From Burkholderiaceae bacterium (lineage in GTDB: Bacteria; Pseudomonadota; Gammaproteobacteria; Burkholderiales; Burkholderiaceae_C), in assembly GCA_017992055.1 (NCBI GenBank), contig JAGOPK010000016.1:1-64000 (forward strand): 64,000 nt of DNA. The letters run 5' to 3'. Made by a program: the position numbers and the translations under genes. Shown here piece after piece: positions 54,818 to 64,000 of this stretch (within the stretch, counting starts at the first letter, position 1; the number at the start of each line of letters is the position of its first letter). Under the pieces are notes generated by a model. It did no database searches. It was not told where the DNA came from and saw only the letters and a list, made by a program, of their open reading frames with translations.

Positions 54818-56386
54818 ATGACCCTGCTCACCGACCACACCTCCTATGCCGACGCCCAGGCGCTGTGCACCCCCGAACGGCTCTGGCAGCTGTTCGACGG
54901 CAGCCGCCAGCGCATGAACATCGCCCACGAATGCCTGGACCGCCATGCGCTGGCCCCGGGCGGCGCCGAGCGCACGGCCATCGTGCTGGTGCGCGCCAAT
55001 GGCCAGGACCAGTGCCTGAGCTTCGGCTCGCTGGCGGACGATTCGTCGCGCTTTGCGCACTGGCTTCAGCAGCGTGGCATCCAGCCCGGCGACCGCGTGG
55101 CGGTGATGCTGGAGCCCTCGCGCGAGTTCTACGTGGCCATGTTCGGCGCCATGAAGATGGGCGCCATCGCGGTGCCGCTGTTCACGCTGTTCGGCCCCGA
55201 CGGCATCCGCCTGCGCGTCGGCGACTGCCGACCGCGCCTGCTGGTGACCAATGCCGAGAAGGCGCCGCTGGTGACCGCCAGCGACGACATGCAGCTGCTG
55301 GTGGCCGATGCCGGCTTCGTCGACAGCCTGCGCGATCTGCCCGACCACTACGACTGCCAGACCCGCGGCGACGACCTGGCGATCTTCCAGTACACCTCGG
55401 GCACCACGCGCGAGCTGCCCGATGCGGTGAAGCACACGCACCGCTCGCTGGTGACGCTGATGCTGGCCGCGCTGTACGGCACGGGCATCCGTCCGGGCGA
55501 CCGCTTCATGTGCCCGTCGTCACCGGCCTGGGGCCATGGCCTGTGGCATGGCACGCTGGCGCCGCTGGCGCTCGGCGTGACCATCGGCGCCTATGCCGGC
55601 AAGTTCAATGCCGAGCGCCTGCTGCAGGCGCTGGAGCAGCATGGCTTCACCAACCTGTCGGCCGCCGCCACGCACTACCGCATGATGCGCAACTGCGGCG
55701 CCGCCGGTAGCCACCGCTACCAGCTGCGCAAGCTGTCCTTCACCGGCGAGCCCATCGACAGCGAGACCGCGCAGTTTGCCGAGGCCACCTTCGGCCGGCC
55801 GGTGTGCAGCATGTATGGCACCACCGAGATCGGCGTGTGCCTGGTCAACTACCCCGGTGCCGAGGACTTCGTGGTCAAGCCCGGCTCGCTGGGCAAGCCC
55901 ATCCCCGGGCTGCGCGTCGAGGTGCAGGATGCCCAGGGTGCGCCCTGCCCGCCCGGCGTCACCGGCGAGCTCAAGCTGTGGCGCCGCGGCGAATGGCTGC
56001 CCACCAAGGACCTGGGCCGCGTCGACGAGGACGGCTACTTCTGGCACGGCGGCCGCGCCGACGACGTGATCATCTCGGCCGGCTGGACCATCGGCGCGGT
56101 GGAGGTCGAGGATGCCATCCTCAAGCACCCCGATGTGCGCGAGGCCGCGGTCATCGGCGTGCCCGATGCGCTGCGCGGCCAGGTGGTCAAGGCCTTCGTG
56201 GTCTCGACCCGCGCCGGCGACGAGGCCTTTGTGCAGGAGATCCAGGACGCCGTGCGCAGCCGCCTGGCCCAGCACGAGTACCCGCGCCAGGTGGCCTTCG
56301 TCGCCGAGTTGCCCAAGACCCCGGCCGGAAAGATCCACCGCCGCAAGCTGCGGGAAGCCGAACTGGCCGAACCGGCCTCCACCTGA
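54818..56386 (+). CDS. AMP-forming acyl- or aryl-CoA ligase
   Basis: 522 residues, ANL superfamily. The phosphate loop is unusual: YTSGTTRELPDAVKHTHRS (192-210), where most members have TSGTTG-x-PKG. The rest is canonical: YGTTEIG (A5), TKDLGRVDEDGYFWHGGRADDVI (A7/A8) and the adenylation Lys in TPAGKIHRRKL near the C-terminus. Makes a CoA thioester from a carboxylic acid in the cytoplasm. ATG at 54818 chosen; ATG 54761 would lie inside the control region. First gene of the four-gene operon. Substrate unknown; medium-chain, cyclic or aryl acids are all plausible. Confidence 0.88.
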   Translation: MTLLTDHTSYADAQALCTPERLWQLFDGSRQRMNIAHECLDRHALAPGGAERTAIVLVRANGQDQCLSFGSLADDSSRFAHWLQQRGIQPGDRVAVMLEPSREFYVAMFGAMKMGAIAVPLFTLFGPDGIRLRVGDCRPRLLVTNAEKAPLVTASDDMQLLVADAGFVDSLRDLPDHYDCQTRGDDLAIFQYTSGTTRELPDAVKHTHRSLVTLMLAALYGTGIRPGDRFMCPSSPAWGHGLWHGTLAPLALGVTIGAYAGKFNAERLLQALEQHGFTNLSAAATHYRMMRNCGAAGSHRYQLRKLSFTGEPIDSETAQFAEATFGRPVCSMYGTTEIGVCLVNYPGAEDFVVKPGSLGKPIPGLRVEVQDAQGAPCPPGVTGELKLWRRGEWLPTKDLGRVDEDGYFWHGGRADDVIISAGWTIGAVEVEDAILKHPDVREAAVIGVPDALRGQVVKAFVVSTRAGDEAFVQEIQDAVRSRLAQHEYPRQVAFVAELPKTPAGKIHRRKLREAELAEPAST

Positions 56387-56424
56387 ACCCCGATCCCGCC
56401 CCCCATCCATCCCGAGGAGACAAG

Positions 56425-57561
56425 ATGTCCCACACCGAACGCAGCTTTCCCAAGATCACCGAGGCCGGCCTGGACGACCTGCGCCGCCGCATCGGCGTGA
56501 AGATCGGCAAGACCGTCGAGCCCTGGTGCTACGAGGCCACGCGCGACAACATCCGCCACTATGCGCACGGCATCGGCGACGACAACCCGCTGTGGTGCGA
56601 CCCGGAGTACGCGGCCAAGACGCGTTATGGCGGCATCGTCGCCCTGCCCAGCTTTCTGTTCGCCACCAGCCGCATCGTGTCGGGCTATGTGGGTGGCCTG
56701 TCGGGCGTGCATGCCATGTGGTCGGGTGCCGACTGGCAATGGCACAAGCCGATCCGCCGCAACGACGTGATCTCCACCGAGGCCACGCTGAAGGACCTGA
56801 TCGAGCACCAGACGCGTTTTGCCGGCCGCGCCGTGCAGCAGATCTACAACGTCAAGTTCTACAACCAGGACGGCGACTTCATCGCCGAGGCCGACAGCTG
56901 GTGCTTCCGCACCGAGCGCGACCACGCGCGCGAGCAGGGCACCAAGTACAAGGAAGTGCGTGCGCGCGAGCCGCGCCGCTACAGCGACGAAGAGCTGGCC
57001 GCCGCCTACCAGCTGTACCGCGACGAGCAGGTGCGTGGCGCCGTGCCGCGCTACTGGCAGGACGTGAGCGAGGGCGAAGAGCTGCCGACCATGTTCAAGG
57101 GCCCGATGACGGTGACCGGCTTCATCGCCTATGCCCAGGGCTGGGGCGGCCTGTACATCCGCGCCAACAAGCTGGCCTGGAAGCTGCACGACGAACACCC
57201 CGGCACCGGCATCAAGAACCGCTTCGGCATCCCCGACTGCCCCGAGCGCGTGCACTGGGAGGAAGACTTCGCGCTGGAAGTCGGCGCCCCCGGCGCCTAC
57301 GACTACGGCCCCGAGCGCACCTCGTGGCTGACCCATCACCTGACCAACTGGATGGGCGACGACGGCTTCCTGCGCAAGGCCAGCTGCAAGATCCGCCGCC
57401 ACAACCCCGAGGGCGACATGCTGTTCATCAAGGGCAAGGTCAAGCGCAAGTACATCGAGGACGGCCGCCACCTGGTGGAGGTCGAGCAGGAGGCGCGCAA
57501 CCAGGACAACGAGCTGTCGGTGCTGGGCTCGGGCGTGGTCGAGCTGCCGTCGCGGGCCTGA
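56425..57561 (+). CDS. MaoC-like double hot-dog hydratase/dehydratase
   Basis: 378 residues with two hot-dog halves: an N-terminal FAS1-type dehydratase domain (about 10-165) and a C-terminal MaoC-like half (about 210-375). The hydratase-2-like motif YAHGIGDDNPLWCDPEYA has the Asp but Trp where classical R-hydratases have His, so the catalytic pair must come from elsewhere, as in other FAS1A proteins. Probably hydrates an unsaturated acyl-CoA, comparable to mesaconyl-CoA hydratase-type enzymes. ATG at 56425 with GAGGAGACAAG upstream. Confidence 0.85.
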   Translation: MSHTERSFPKITEAGLDDLRRRIGVKIGKTVEPWCYEATRDNIRHYAHGIGDDNPLWCDPEYAAKTRYGGIVALPSFLFATSRIVSGYVGGLSGVHAMWSGADWQWHKPIRRNDVISTEATLKDLIEHQTRFAGRAVQQIYNVKFYNQDGDFIAEADSWCFRTERDHAREQGTKYKEVRAREPRRYSDEELAAAYQLYRDEQVRGAVPRYWQDVSEGEELPTMFKGPMTVTGFIAYAQGWGGLYIRANKLAWKLHDEHPGTGIKNRFGIPDCPERVHWEEDFALEVGAPGAYDYGPERTSWLTHHLTNWMGDDGFLRKASCKIRRHNPEGDMLFIKGKVKRKYIEDGRHLVEVEQEARNQDNELSVLGSGVVELPSRA

Positions 57562-58790
57562 TGAACCCCGGCCCCACCCCGCCGCAGGCCGGTGGTGCCC
57601 TGGCCGGCCTGCGCGTGATCGACCTGTCGCGCGTGCTGGCCGGGCCGCTGTGCACGCAGATGCTGGCCGACCATGGCGCCAACGTGATCAAGATCGAGCC
57701 GCCGGCCGGCGACGAGACGCGTGGCCTGGGGCCGCCGTTCAATGCCGATGGCGACGCGGCCTACTTCACCGCGGTCAACCGCGGCAAGCGTGGCCTGGCC
57801 CTGGACCTGTCACGGCCCGAGGGGCAGGCCGTGCTGCTGCGGCTGCTGGAAGGCGCCGACGTGCTGGTGGAGAACTTCCTGCCCGGCACGCTGGCCCGCT
57901 GGGGCCTGGACTATGAGCAGGTGCTGCGGCCGCGCTTTCCGCGCCTGATCCATTGCGCGATCTCGGGCTTCGGCAACGACGGTCCGCTGGGCGGCCTGCC
58001 GGGCTACGACGCCATCCTGCAGGCCATGTGCGGGCTGATGAGCGTCAACGGCGATCCGGCCTCGGGGCCCACGCGCGTGGGCATGCCCATCGTCGACCAC
58101 CTGACCGGCTACACCGCCCTGGTGGGCGTGCTGCTGGCCCTGGTGGAGCGCGGCCGCAGCGGCCTGGGCCAGCGCGTCGAGGCCACGCTGTTCGACACCG
58201 CCTTGAGCCTGCTGCTGCCGCATGCCGCCAACTGGATGCACTCGGACCGCACGCCCGAACTGCTGGGCAGCGCCCACCCCAACATCGCGCCGTATGACCG
58301 CTTCGCCTGCGCCGACGGCCCGGTGTTCCTGGGCATCCTGAACGATCGACAGTTCGCGCGTTTCTGCCAGCACCTGGGGCTGCAGGCGCTGCTGGACGAT
58401 CCGCGCTTTGCCAGCAATGCCCAGCGCCTGCAGCACCGCCAGGCGCTGCGCGAGCAGATCGAGGCCGCGCTGGCCGGCCGCCAGCGCGAGGACCTGTGCC
58501 AGGGCCTGATGCGCGAAGGCGTGCCGGTGGGCCCGGTGCACAGCGTGCCCCAGGCCTTCGAGCAGGCCCATGCACGGCACCGCGGCATGCGCGTGGACCA
58601 GGGCAGCTACCACGGCCTGGGCCTGCCCACGCGGCTGGAGCGCACGCCGGGCCGCCCCGGCGGCCGGCCACCGCGCTTTGGCGAGCATGGCGAGGCCGTG
58701 CTGCAGGAGGCCGGCCTGGACAGTCCGCAGATCGAGGCCCTGCGCCGCGCCGGCGTGCTGCCGGGCCAGGCAAGATCGGGCGTCGGCTAG
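57561..58790 (+). CDS. Class III CoA transferase (CaiB/BaiF family)
   Basis: 409 residues. Family start LRVIDLSRVLAGPLCTQMLADHGANVIKIEPPAGDETR, then VENFLPGTLARWGLDYE and the candidate catalytic Asp179 in PIVDHLTG, matching the position of the formyl-CoA transferase nucleophile. Moves CoA between acids, for example from a pathway product to a new substrate. ATG at 57561 overlaps the hydratase gene stop (TGATG), so the two are coupled. Confidence 0.92.
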   Translation: MNPGPTPPQAGGALAGLRVIDLSRVLAGPLCTQMLADHGANVIKIEPPAGDETRGLGPPFNADGDAAYFTAVNRGKRGLALDLSRPEGQAVLLRLLEGADVLVENFLPGTLARWGLDYEQVLRPRFPRLIHCAISGFGNDGPLGGLPGYDAILQAMCGLMSVNGDPASGPTRVGMPIVDHLTGYTALVGVLLALVERGRSGLGQRVEATLFDTALSLLLPHAANWMHSDRTPELLGSAHPNIAPYDRFACADGPVFLGILNDRQFARFCQHLGLQALLDDPRFASNAQRLQHRQALREQIEAALAGRQREDLCQGLMREGVPVGPVHSVPQAFEQAHARHRGMRVDQGSYHGLGLPTRLERTPGRPGGRPPRFGEHGEAVLQEAGLDSPQIEALRRAGVLPGQARSGVG

Positions 58791-58838
58791 CAGCCGGGGC
58801 CACCGTTCATTCGTCCGTACAACAAGCAGGAGACAGCG

Positions 58839-59807
58839 ATGAAGAGACGAGTTCTGAACCTGGCCGCCGCGCTGGCGCTGGCCCTACCCGCCACGCTGGC
58901 CTGGGCCCAGGCCTGGCCGGCCAAGCCGGTGCGCATCATCGTGCCCTACCAGCCGGGCCAGGGCACCGACGTGGCCACGCGCTACCTGGCCGAGCACCTG
59001 GGCCGCGCCCTGGGCCAGGCCATCGTCATCGACAACAAGGCCGGCGCCGGCGGCAACATCGGCACGGCCGAGGCCGCCCGCGCCGCGCCCGATGGCCATA
59101 CGCTGCTGATGGGCACCAATGGCACGCATGTGCTGAACCAGTTTCTCTACCCCAGCATGCCCTTCGATGCCGAGAAGGACTTCGAGCCGGTGATGCTGGT
59201 CAGCGCCTTCCCGATGGTGGTGCTGGCCGCGCCGGCCTCGCCGCTGAACAGCCTGGCCGACCTGCTGACCACGGCCAAGGCCAAGCCCGACAGCGTGGAC
59301 GTGGCCCTGCCCAGCACCACCGCCCTGCTGGTGCTGGAGCTGCTGAAGCAGCAGACCGGCAGCGAGATCCGCGGCATCCGCTACAAGGGTTCGAGCACGG
59401 CCATGACCGAGCTGCTGGGCGGCCATGTGCCTCTGGCCATCGACACCGTCAGCGCCGCCCGCTCCTTCATCCAGAGCGGCAAGCTCAAGGCCCTGGCCGT
59501 GACCTCGCCCGGCGCCACCGCCCTGCTGCCCGGCATCAAGCCGGTGTCGGCGCAAAGCGGGCTGGACGGCTTCCAGGTGCTGGCCTGGAACGGCCTGTAT
59601 GCGCCGCGTGGCACGCCGGCGGCGGTGGTGCAGAAGCTCAATGCCGAGCTGGCCAAGATCCTGGCCCAGGCCGAGGTGCGCGCCAAGCTGCTGGAACTGG
59701 GCCACGAGGCCATGGGCGGCACGCCGGCGCGGCTGGGCGAGTTTGCCCGGAGCGAGCGGCAGAAATGGGGACCGCTGATCCACAAGGCCGGCATCAAGGC
59801 GGACTGA
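58839..59807 (+). CDS. Bug/TctC-family periplasmic binding receptor
   Basis: 322 residues. Signal peptide 1-23 (ending ATLAWAQ). Canonical Bug start WPAKPVRIIVPYQPGQGTDVATRYLAEHL, DNKAGAGGNIGTAEAARAAPDGHTLLMGT, and a C-terminal ARSERQKWGPLIHKAGIKAD. ATG at 58839 with AGGAGACAGCG upstream. Last gene of the ligase/hydratase/CoA-transferase operon, so it likely binds the acid that feeds this pathway. Converges on the RND outer-membrane gene. Confidence 0.93.
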   Translation: MKRRVLNLAAALALALPATLAWAQAWPAKPVRIIVPYQPGQGTDVATRYLAEHLGRALGQAIVIDNKAGAGGNIGTAEAARAAPDGHTLLMGTNGTHVLNQFLYPSMPFDAEKDFEPVMLVSAFPMVVLAAPASPLNSLADLLTTAKAKPDSVDVALPSTTALLVLELLKQQTGSEIRGIRYKGSSTAMTELLGGHVPLAIDTVSAARSFIQSGKLKALAVTSPGATALLPGIKPVSAQSGLDGFQVLAWNGLYAPRGTPAAVVQKLNAELAKILAQAEVRAKLLELGHEAMGGTPARLGEFARSERQKWGPLIHKAGIKAD

Positions 59808-59841
59808 AGCCGGCCCGGGCAGCGTCTTCGGCGGCGGTTCA

Positions 59842-59860
59842 GGCGGCGCTTCAGGCCGCC
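59842..59860. other. Possible hairpin between convergent Bug and nodT-type genes
   Basis: GGCGGC (59842-59847) and GCCGCC (59855-59860) can pair around a 7-nt loop and overlap the stop codon of the outer-membrane factor gene. GC-rich without T-tract; terminator role doubtful. Confidence 0.25.
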
Positions 59861-61290
59861 TTCCAGCCCCCGCCCAGGGCCTTGAACAGGCTCACCCGGT
59901 TGCCCTGCTCGGTCAGCCGCAGCGTGATCAGGCCCTGCTGGGCCGCGTACAGGGTGCGTTGGGCGTCCAGCACGTCCAGCGCGCTGCTGGCGCCGGCGGC
60001 CTGGCGGGCCTCGGCCAGTTGCAGGGCCTGGGCCGCCGCGTCCACCAGGGCCTGCTGGGCCGCCAGGCGGCGGTCCAGCGTGGCGCGCACGGCCAGCGCA
60101 TCGGCCACCTCGCGGAAGGCGGTCTGCAGCGTCTGGTCATAGGCCGCCAGCTGGATGTCGCGCGCCACCTCCTTGGCGCTGACGTTGGCCCGGGCCGCGC
60201 CGCCGTCGAAGATCGGCAGGCTGATGCTGGGCACGAAGGACCAGGCGCCGCCCTTGAACAGATCGCCCAGGCTGGTGCTGGCCGTGCCCAGCGAGCTGGT
60301 CAGGCGGATGCTGGGGTACAGCGCGGCGCGCGCCGCGCCGATGTCCTGGGCCGCGGCACGCAGCGCATGCTCGGCGGCCAGCACATCGGGCCGCTGCTGC
60401 AGCACGCTGGACGGCAGGTCGGCGGGCACGGCCACCAGGCCGGTGACGGCGGCCGCGGTGCCGGCGGTGCCAGCGGCACCTGTCTCTGGCGGCAGCAGGC
60501 CGGCCGGGATCTCGGTGCCCACCAGGGCCTGCAGCGCATTGCGGTCCTGCTGCACCTGGGCCTCGTAGGCCGCCACGTCGCGGCGCGCGCCTTCCACGCC
60601 GGTCTGCAGCTGGGCCAGGCTCAGGCCGGAGCTGGCGCCCAGGGCATGGCGCTGCTGCTGCAGGTCCAGCGTGCGCTGCTGGCTGTCCAGCGTGCGCCGG
60701 GCCAGGGCCAGCTGGGCCTGGTCGGCGGCCAGCGCCAGCCAGGCCTGGCTGAGCTCGGCCACCAGGCTGATCTGGGCGCTGCGCCGCGCCTGCTCGGTGG
60801 CCAGAAAGCTCTCCAGCGCCGCATCCTTGAGGTTGGCGACGCGGCCGAACAGGTCGACCTCGTAGGCCGAGATGCCCACGCTGAGGCTGTTGCTGCGCGA
60901 GCGCTGCACCTGGCCGCTGGACGTGGCCTGGGCCGGCGTGCGCGAGTTGCTGACCGAGGCGCCGGCCTCCACCGTGGGCCATTGCGCTGCGTCGCTGATG
61001 CGGTAGCTGGCGCGGGCCTGCTCGATGGCCAGCACGGCCTGGCGCAGGCTGCGGTTGTTCTGCAGTGCCAGCGCGATGGTGTCGCGCAGCCGCGGCTCCT
61101 GCACAAAATCCTGCCAGGCGATCTGAGCGGCATCGACGGTGGTGCTGCTGGCGACACTGCCGGCCACGCTCTGGCCGAACTGGGTCGGGATGGCCGCGGC
61201 CGGCGTGCCCTGGCTGGGCGCCAGGCTGGCGCAGGCCGACAGCAGGGCGGCCAGCGCGACCACGGAAAGACGAGTCAGGGGACGGTTCAT
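59851..61290 (-). CDS. RND efflux outer-membrane factor (NodT/OprM family lipoprotein)
   Basis: 479 residues. Lipoprotein signal LSVVALAALLSAC with Cys near residue 20, then two OEP repeats (about 60-260 and 275-470), each with long helices such as LSVGISAYEVDLFGRVANLKDAALESFLATEQARRSAQISLVAELSQAWLALAADQ. Forms the trimeric outer-membrane channel of the tripartite pump. ATG at 61290 overlaps the pump gene stop (ATGA). Confidence 0.94.
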   Translation of the reverse strand: MNRPLTRLSVVALAALLSACASLAPSQGTPAAAIPTQFGQSVAGSVASSTTVDAAQIAWQDFVQEPRLRDTIALALQNNRSLRQAVLAIEQARASYRISDAAQWPTVEAGASVSNSRTPAQATSSGQVQRSRSNSLSVGISAYEVDLFGRVANLKDAALESFLATEQARRSAQISLVAELSQAWLALAADQAQLALARRTLDSQQRTLDLQQQRHALGASSGLSLAQLQTGVEGARRDVAAYEAQVQQDRNALQALVGTEIPAGLLPPETGAAGTAGTAAAVTGLVAVPADLPSSVLQQRPDVLAAEHALRAAAQDIGAARAALYPSIRLTSSLGTASTSLGDLFKGGAWSFVPSISLPIFDGGAARANVSAKEVARDIQLAAYDQTLQTAFREVADALAVRATLDRRLAAQQALVDAAAQALQLAEARQAAGASSALDVLDAQRTLYAAQQGLITLRLTEQGNRVSLFKALGGGWKAA

Positions 61291-64000
61291 GCTTGCAGCT
61301 CCGGCTGCGAGGAAGTGACGACCGGCGCGCGCCGGCTGAACAGCCTGCGCACCAGCACGAAGAACAGCGGCACGAAGAACACGCCCAGCACGGTGGCGCT
61401 CAGCATGCCGCCCAGCACGCCGGTGCCGATGGCCTGGCGGCTGCCGGCGCCGGCGCCACTGGCCAGGGCCAGCGGCAGCACGCCGAAGATGAAGGCCAGC
61501 GAGGTCATCAGGATGGGCCGCAGCCGCAGCCGCAGCGCCTGCAGCGTGGCCTGCACCAGGGCCTCGCCTTCGGCCAGGCGCTGCATCGCAAACTCCACCA
61601 CCAGGATGGCGTTCTTGGCTGCCAGGCCCACGGTGGTGAGCAGGCCGACCTGGAAGTACACGTCGTTGTGCAGGCCGGTGGCCCAGCTCAGGCCCAGCGC
61701 ACCCACCACGCCCAGCGGCACCACCAGCATCACCGAGAACGGCACCGACCAGCTCTCGTACAGCGCGGCCATGCACAGGAAGACGAACAGGATCGACAGC
61801 GCATACAGCATCGGCGCCTGCGATCCCGACAGCCGCTCCTGGTAGGACTGGCCCGACCATTCGATGCCCACGCCGGCCGGCAGCTGGGCGACGATCTCTT
61901 CCACCGCCGCCATCGCCGCACCCGAGCTGGTGCCCGCCGCCGCCTCGCCGACGATCTCGATCGAGCCCATGCCGTTGTAGCGCTCCAGCTTGGGTGCGCC
62001 ATAGGTCCAGCCAGTGCTGGCGAAGGACGAGTACGGCACCATGGCCCCGGCGCTGTTGCGCACAAACCATTGCAGGATGCTGTCGGGCGCCATGCGGAAG
62101 GCCGCATCGCCCTGCACATAGACCTTCTTCACCCGGCCGGCGTCGATGAAGTCGTTGACGTAGCTGCCGCCTAGCGCCACCGACAGGGTGTTGTTGATGT
62201 CGCCGGTGGCCAGGCCCAGGGCGCCGGCCTTGCGGTCGTCGATCTGGATGCCGTACTGCGGCGCGTCGTCCAGGCCGGAGAAGCGCACCTGGGCCAGCGC
62301 CGGATGCTTCTTCGCCAGCTCCAGGAACTGGTCACGCACCTTGGCCAGGCCGTCGTGGCCCAGGCCGCCGCGGTCCTGCAGCTGCACCGTCCAGCCGCTG
62401 GCCGAGCCCAGGCCGCGGATGGTGGGCGGCTGCATCAGAAACACCCGCGCATCGCGCAGGCTGGCCAGCTCGCGGTTGGCGCGGGCGGCGATCTCGGCCG
62501 CGCTCTGGCCCTTGCCTTGGCGCTCGCTCCAGTCCTTCAGGCGGATGAAGGCGCGGCCGGTGGCCTGGTCGCCGCCGGTGCCCGAGATCAGGGTGTAGCC
62601 GTCGATGTCGGCCTGCTGGCCCAGCCAGTTTTCCACCTGCTGCAGCGACTGCAGCAGGCGCTCGCTGGTGGCGCCCGAGGGCAGGCGCACCTCGCCCATC
62701 AGCACGCCCTGGTCCTCGTCGGGCAGGAAGGACGTGGGCAGGCGCTGGTACATGAAGGCCATGGCCGCGACGATCAGGCCGTACACCAGCATGCTGCGGC
62801 CCGGCCGGCCCAGCATGGCGCCGGCCACGCGCTGCACGCCGCCGTTGCCACGCTCGAAGCCGCGGTTGAAGCCGTTGAAGAAGCGGCCCAGCAGACCGCG
62901 GTGCGGCGCATGGGTCTGGCCGGCCGGCAAGGGCTTGAGCAGCGTGGCGCACAGCGCCGGCGCCAGCGTCAGCGCCACCAGCACGCTGAGCAGCATGGCC
63001 GAGACCACGGTGATCGAGAACTGGCGGTAGATCACGCCGGTGGAGCCGCCGAAAAACGCCATCGGGATGAACACGCCGGCCAGCACCAGGGCGATGCCGA
63101 CCAGGGCGCCGGTGATCTGGCCCATCGACTCGCGCGTGGCCTCGCGTGGGCTCAGGCCCTTCTCGGCCATCAGGCGCTCGACGTTCTCGACCACCACGAT
63201 GGCATCGTCAACCAAGAGGCCGATGGCCAGCACCATGCCGAACATGGTCAGGCTGTTGATCGAGTAGCCGGCGGCGGCCAGCACGCCAAAGGTGCCCAGC
63301 AGCACCACCGGCACGGTGATGGCCGGGATCAGCGTGGCGCGCCAGCTCTGCAGGAACAGGTACATGATCAGCACCACCAGCACGATGGCCTCGGCCAGGG
63401 TCTTGACCACTTCCTCGATCGACACCTTCACGAACGGCGTGGTGTCATAGGTCATCTCGGTCTGCAGCTGGTACGGGAAGCCCGGCTGCAGCTCGGCCAG
63501 CCGGGCCTTCACCGCATTGGCCACGCCGATGGCATTGGCGCCCGAGGCCAGGTACACGCCCATGGCCGCCGAGGGCCGGCCCTTGTAGCGGGTGGAGACG
63601 GTGTAGTTGTCGCCACCCAGCTCCACGCGGGCCACGTCGGACAACCGCACCAGGCTGCCGTCGCTGCCGGTCTTCAGCACGATGTCCTTGAACTGCGCCA
63701 CCGTGCTGAGCTTGCTGCGCGCGGTGATGCTGACATTGAGCTGCTGGCCCGGCGCGGCCGGCAGGCCGCCCACCTGGCCGGCGGAGACCTGGGCGTTCTG
63801 CGCCGTGATGGCCGCGGTCACGTCCGACGGCATCAGCGCGCGCGAGGCCAGCTTGGCCGGGTCCAGCCAGATGCGCATGGCGTTCTGCGTGCCCAGGGTC
63901 TGCACGTCGCCCACGCCCTCGATGCGGCTGATGGTGTCGACCAGCTGCGAGCTGATGTAGTCGCCGATCTGGATGTTGCTGGCGCTGCCGTCGGCCGAGT
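61287..64000 (-). CDS. RND multidrug efflux pump inner-membrane subunit (AcrB/MexB type), 5' end outside the window
   Basis: About 904 of some 1040 residues are present; the start and first ~140 residues lie beyond 64000. HAE1-type RND features: the TM4 region with DDAIVVVENVERLM (proton-relay Asp pair), a large periplasmic domain with FLPDEDQGVLMGEVRLPSGAT, and a C-terminal TM block with TVGLAAKNAILVVEFA and GVLPLALASGAGAGSRQAIGTGVLGGM. Exports hydrophobic drugs by proton antiport. A membrane fusion protein gene is expected just upstream, outside the window. Confidence 0.95.
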   Translation of the reverse strand, partial: SADGSASNIQIGDYISSQLVDTISRIEGVGDVQTLGTQNAMRIWLDPAKLASRALMPSDVTAAITAQNAQVSAGQVGGLPAAPGQQLNVSITARSKLSTVAQFKDIVLKTGSDGSLVRLSDVARVELGGDNYTVSTRYKGRPSAAMGVYLASGANAIGVANAVKARLAELQPGFPYQLQTEMTYDTTPFVKVSIEEVVKTLAEAIVLVVLIMYLFLQSWRATLIPAITVPVVLLGTFGVLAAAGYSINSLTMFGMVLAIGLLVDDAIVVVENVERLMAEKGLSPREATRESMGQITGALVGIALVLAGVFIPMAFFGGSTGVIYRQFSITVVSAMLLSVLVALTLAPALCATLLKPLPAGQTHAPHRGLLGRFFNGFNRGFERGNGGVQRVAGAMLGRPGRSMLVYGLIVAAMAFMYQRLPTSFLPDEDQGVLMGEVRLPSGATSERLLQSLQQVENWLGQQADIDGYTLISGTGGDQATGRAFIRLKDWSERQGKGQSAAEIAARANRELASLRDARVFLMQPPTIRGLGSASGWTVQLQDRGGLGHDGLAKVRDQFLELAKKHPALAQVRFSGLDDAPQYGIQIDDRKAGALGLATGDINNTLSVALGGSYVNDFIDAGRVKKVYVQGDAAFRMAPDSILQWFVRNSAGAMVPYSSFASTGWTYGAPKLERYNGMGSIEIVGEAAAGTSSGAAMAAVEEIVAQLPAGVGIEWSGQSYQERLSGSQAPMLYALSILFVFLCMAALYESWSVPFSVMLVVPLGVVGALGLSWATGLHNDVYFQVGLLTTVGLAAKNAILVVEFAMQRLAEGEALVQATLQALRLRLRPILMTSLAFIFGVLPLALASGAGAGSRQAIGTGVLGGMLSATVLGVFFVPLFFVLVRRLFSRRAPVVTSSQPELQA

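Overview
The window is about 64 kb of very GC-rich DNA (around 70% by eye) with tightly packed, mostly translationally coupled operons and a recurring GGAGAC-type ribosome binding site. Three Bug/TctC-type solute receptors sit in separate catabolic operons. Together with the LysR, GntR and IclR controlled aromatic and acyl-CoA pathways and a carbon monoxide dehydrogenase cluster, this points to a betaproteobacterium of the Burkholderiales with a soil- or plant-associated life style (inference). No tRNA, rRNA, CRISPR array, insertion sequence or phage gene was seen.

Layout. (1) 1-5178: a minus-strand operon of a three-part TRAP transporter (dctQ, dctM, dctP) and a gallate dioxygenase cut by the window start, with a divergent LysR regulator. 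(2) 5090-15173: a complete aerobic form I carbon monoxide dehydrogenase cluster in the order rcoM, coxM, coxS, coxL, coxG, coxD, coxE, coxF, mocA-like gene, membrane protein. Form I is shown by the AYRCSFR loop in CoxL; the first gene is the heme-PAS-LytTR CO sensor RcoM with its expected His, Cys and Met heme ligands. (3) 15234-15889: a MntA/HepT toxin-antitoxin pair. (4) 15942-32708: an eight-gene polysaccharide or glycoside utilisation operon (TonB receptor, GH106, GPH symporter, a GH1-amidohydrolase fusion, a nucleoside-hydrolase-like protein, an esterase, GH43, GH78) with a divergent LacI regulator. (5) 32731-40271: a seven-gene aromatic meta-cleavage operon (HbpS-like protein, decarboxylase, extradiol dioxygenase, FAH-type hydrolase, MhpA-like hydroxylase, Bug receptor, esterase) with a divergent GntR regulator.

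(6) 40392-49495: an eight-gene operon of slightly different base texture, rich in exported proteins (a Tat lipoprotein-like aldo/keto reductase, a Tat esterase, a cytochrome P460-like protein with a DUF4405-like cytochrome, a cupin-CMD fusion, an MFS exporter), divergent from a LysR gene across a perfect 25-bp palindrome. (7) 49662-53369: an AraC regulator divergent from a Bug receptor and a ThDP enzyme. (8) 53388-59807: an IclR regulator with a hot-dog thioesterase, divergent from an acyl-CoA ligase, MaoC-like hydratase, CoA transferase and Bug receptor. (9) 59851-64000: the distal part of an RND efflux operon (inner-membrane pump cut by the window end, outer-membrane factor).

Read as a whole, the window is a block of catabolic modules, each carrying its own regulator and often its own uptake component. 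It combines use of plant-derived sugars and aromatics with oxidation of trace CO as a supplementary electron source. The least conventional parts are the GH1-amidohydrolase fusion inside the rhamnoside operon and the exported redox/hydrolase cluster at 40-49 kb.
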